From Geotrypetes seraphini (lineage: Eukaryota > Chordata > Amphibia > Gymnophiona > Dermophiidae), in the NCBI RefSeq assembly GCF_902459505.1, contig NC_047096.1, positions 5,704,001 through 5,768,000 of the forward strand: a stretch of 64,000 bases of DNA. The letters run 5' to 3'. Under the pieces are notes generated by a model. It saw only the letters and a program-made list of their open reading frames with translations. It was not told where the DNA came from and searched no databases. Positions 61,870 to 64,000 of this stretch are shown piece by piece. Numbering within the stretch: position 1 is the stretch's first letter; every line of letters begins with the position of its first letter. The position numbers and the translations under genes are program-made.

Positions 61870-62289
61870 CCTTTGAATTCCTAAGTAGCAACATTCTAGA
61901 GCTCAGATTGTGATGTCATAATGCCTCATTCCACCAATGCCTAAGCTCCGTCCTTACACTTTAAAATCCTAAGTGGCAATATTCTAGAGCTCAGATTGTG
62001 ATGTCATAATGCCTCATTCCACCAATGCCTAAGCTCCGTCCTCATCCGCACAAGCCTCAAACACTTTAAAATCCTAAGTAGCAACATTCTAGAGCTCAGA
62101 TTGTGATGTCATAACGCCTCATTCCACCAATGCCTAAGCTCCGTCCTCATCTGCTCAAGCCTCAAACACTTTCAAATCATAAGCATTCGAGGCTTGTGCG
62201 GTTAAGGCAGAGCTTACAGGAAAGTCATGGGGATGGAATGGGGAAATTGGGTTCCTACGGGGACAAATTTGTCCCTGTGTCATTCCCTA
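61870..62289. mobile_element. hAT MITE (105-bp-unit family), left end missing
   Basis: Three inverted units (TTGTGATGTCATAATGCCTC..CTAAGCTCCGTCCT) spaced 88 and 105 bp, then GGGGACAAATTTGTCCCTGT and GTCATTCCCTA at the right end. Confidence 0.8.
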
Positions 62290-63220
62290 ATCTGCAGCTA
62301 AGGTTAGTCACACACACAAGGAAGAAAGCCAAAACACGATGGCTGAAAAGTCGGCTCTACCTACCCAGACATGGCGAGACCCAGATAACTGCAACAATCG
62401 TGACGCCAGTTGCGGAAGCCTAAGAGAACAAAGACTACCTAGTTAATTAATTACTTTTTCCATCAAAGCTTTATTCTACCACAGAGAAGATTTTTAAATG
62501 AAGCACTAAAGCGTCCACTATTCATATGTGTTTTTGAAAATCGACCATTCAACCTGCAATCTTTTGGGTTTTTTTTAATGCGTTGTGTTGGATAAGACTG
62601 GAAGAACATTTTTCTGTTGCAGAAGAGAACTATAATACCTAAGTAAAACCAGATCTGCTTTGTCTCAATGTTCTAAGAAAAGATCCATCTATCATGTTTG
62701 GCCGGGTTGGCCTGGAAGTGCGTTTTGTACATCCAGACCCATCAACAGTCCATGTGATTATACAAACACATTATAGTGCTAGAGTCTGTTCCTTCACAGA
62801 AAGGACACAATAACTTTTGATATTTCTGAGTCAAGCGTGACTCATTGTTATAATGAAAGACTGAAGAGCCGATTTTAAAAGCCTGGTGCTGGGAAACATT
62901 AAATTTTGCACAGCTGGCCTTTGTGGAATGGAGTCGTAGTCACTGTGCTCAGGAAAAGCTGGGATAAGATGCACCAGGACCCAACCTTTGCCGAGTGCTC
63001 TGAAACACTGCCTTAATGATATCACTAAGCTCTTGCAAGGCGCCCTTTTATTGCTAGGGGTTCAGACAGTTGTTCTGCAATCATGGCTGTCCGTAGATTT
63101 TTGAGTAGAGCCACGGCCTTTAGTCTTATGATGCTAATGGTCATTCATGTTAAACTGCGAAGGGTATAACCTACTACTGCTTATCACGTATATAGCGCTG
63201 GAAGGCATACATTTGCATAT
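62290..63220. other. Unassigned CAMK1G intronic sequence
   Basis: No repeat family or exon recognised. 63180-63240 (TATATAGCGCTGGAAGGC..) leads into the tandem repeat below. Confidence 0.35.
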
Positions 63221-63224
63221 TTAT

Positions 63225-63620
63225 AAACGGCCCCTGCTCAGAAGAGCTTACAATCTAACTTGGACAGTCAGACACGACATATAGGGTTGGGGATGCAGAA
63301 CCCAAGGTGAGAGGAGTTAGGAGTCGAAAGCACTCTCGAAGAGGTGGGCTGACATTCTAGATGGTCCCTGCTCTGAAGAGCTTACAATCTAACTTAGACA
63401 GACAGACGTGACATATAGGGTTGGGGATGCAGAGCCCAAGGTGAGAGGAGTTAGGAGTTGAAAGCACTCTCAAAGAGGTGGGCTGACATTTATAGACGGT
63501 CCCTGCTCTGAAGAGCTTGCAATCTAACTTGGACAGACAGACACAACATATAGAGTTGGAGATGCAGAACCCAAAGTGAGAGGAGTTAGGAGTCAAAAGC
63601 ACTCTCAAAGAGATGGGCTT
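63225..63620. repeat. Tandem repeat, 134-135-bp unit, three copies
   Basis: GAAGAGCTTACAATCTAACT starts at 63241, 63375 and 63510; each unit also has GACATATAGGGTTGGGGATG and GAGAGGAGTTAGGAGT. The unit looks like an old SINE-type interspersed repeat (GCTC.GAAGAGCTTACAATCTA) that expanded. Confidence 0.9.
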
Positions 63621-63629
63621 TTAACTGGG

Positions 63630-64000
63630 CCTTGAACACTGCAAGAGACAGTGCTTGTCTTTCTCGGCCTTCTCCCCCCCCCCTTTAAAAAAAAAACAAC
63701 AACCTTGTGCAAGACTTGCTTTTAATGGTGAATTGCTGAGTGGAAATAACGTTTGGAAACAATATTTCTAGGCAAGCTCTGCATTGGAAATCTGAGCATC
63801 CATTGGTTGAATCGCAATAGGTTTATCGTCCATGCCATCATTATAATTACCGCTAATTGTTCTTTTATTACACCTAATGGGGAAGGAAGGGATGAAGATG
63901 GTGATCATTTTGCATCCTGTAATCAAGTCGAATTCCTGGCCATCAGTTCTACGATGATTAACGAGATTCATAATGAGAGAAAAGATATTTCTTTTGCGTT
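63630..64000. other. Repeat-free intron end, possible conserved element
   Basis: Unique-looking AT-rich sequence with TTATAATTACCGCTAATTG (homeodomain-type TAAT words). Nothing proves function. Confidence 0.3.

Noticed and set aside
57000-64000. miR-205, which lies near CAMK1G in mammals
   Set aside because: No match to its mature sequence was seen on either strand; similar CATTCCACC words belong to hAT MITE units.
1-64000. Endogenous retrovirus, LTR element or Polinton
   Set aside because: No paired LTRs, primer-binding site, protease/integrase motif or Polinton capsid/polymerase motif recognised; all RT motifs fit CR1, L2 or L1.

Overview
This is vertebrate nuclear DNA, most likely from an amphibian, and I favour a caecilian. 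That placement is inference. It rests on a vomeronasal type-1 receptor (V1R/ORA) cluster with one coding exon per gene, and on a dense mix of CR1 and L2 LINEs, an L1, MIR-like CORE-SINEs, hAT, Tigger, piggyBac and Harbinger-like MITEs, and Helitrons. No prokaryotic feature, CRISPR array, rRNA gene or recognisable retroviral/LTR or Polinton element was seen.

Host genes all lie on the + strand. A divergent V1R/ORA receptor is at 3600-4541. Three closely related V1Rs follow: intact at 14341-15297, intact at 29348-30268, and a broken duplicate of the second at 37244-38168. Near the right end, 58244-58361 is the first coding exon of the kinase gene CAMK1G, whose remainder must lie beyond the window.

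The most useful structural result concerns how the three related receptors are built. Each is preceded, 2-7 kb upstream, by a homologous non-coding block (6902-7150, 23560-23840, 35103-35400). Each block has a TATA-like TATAAATA/TACAAATA box, and in two of them a good GTGAGC splice donor lies about 65 bp downstream. Each coding exon also has a matching polypyrimidine tract plus AG 20-30 bp before its ATG. I infer a promoter plus non-coding first exon, spliced over a repeat-filled intron into the coding exon. The 29-kb and 37-kb genes are a recent duplication that included this block.

The rest is a layered repeat landscape whose insertion order can often be read. An L2 at 18.2-22.1 kb was hit by an L1 with a 15-bp target duplication. 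That L1 carries a CR1 tail grown into a higher-order tandem array (336/336/407 bp, 1079-bp period). A Tigger element at 10022-10968 sits inside a CORE-SINE, keeps the start of its transposase gene and has amplified its own terminal motif. A piggyBac MITE sits in an L2 at TTAA. Many hAT MITEs have clean 8-bp target duplications, including two side by side at one target. A 778-bp palindrome (58648-59425) lies just downstream of the CAMK1G exon. Three scattered copies of a hammerhead-ribozyme-like motif were found (2790, 13379, 24898).

All coordinates and motif matches were read by eye. Family names for LINEs and DNA transposons rest on recognisable protein motifs, termini and target duplications, not on a database search.
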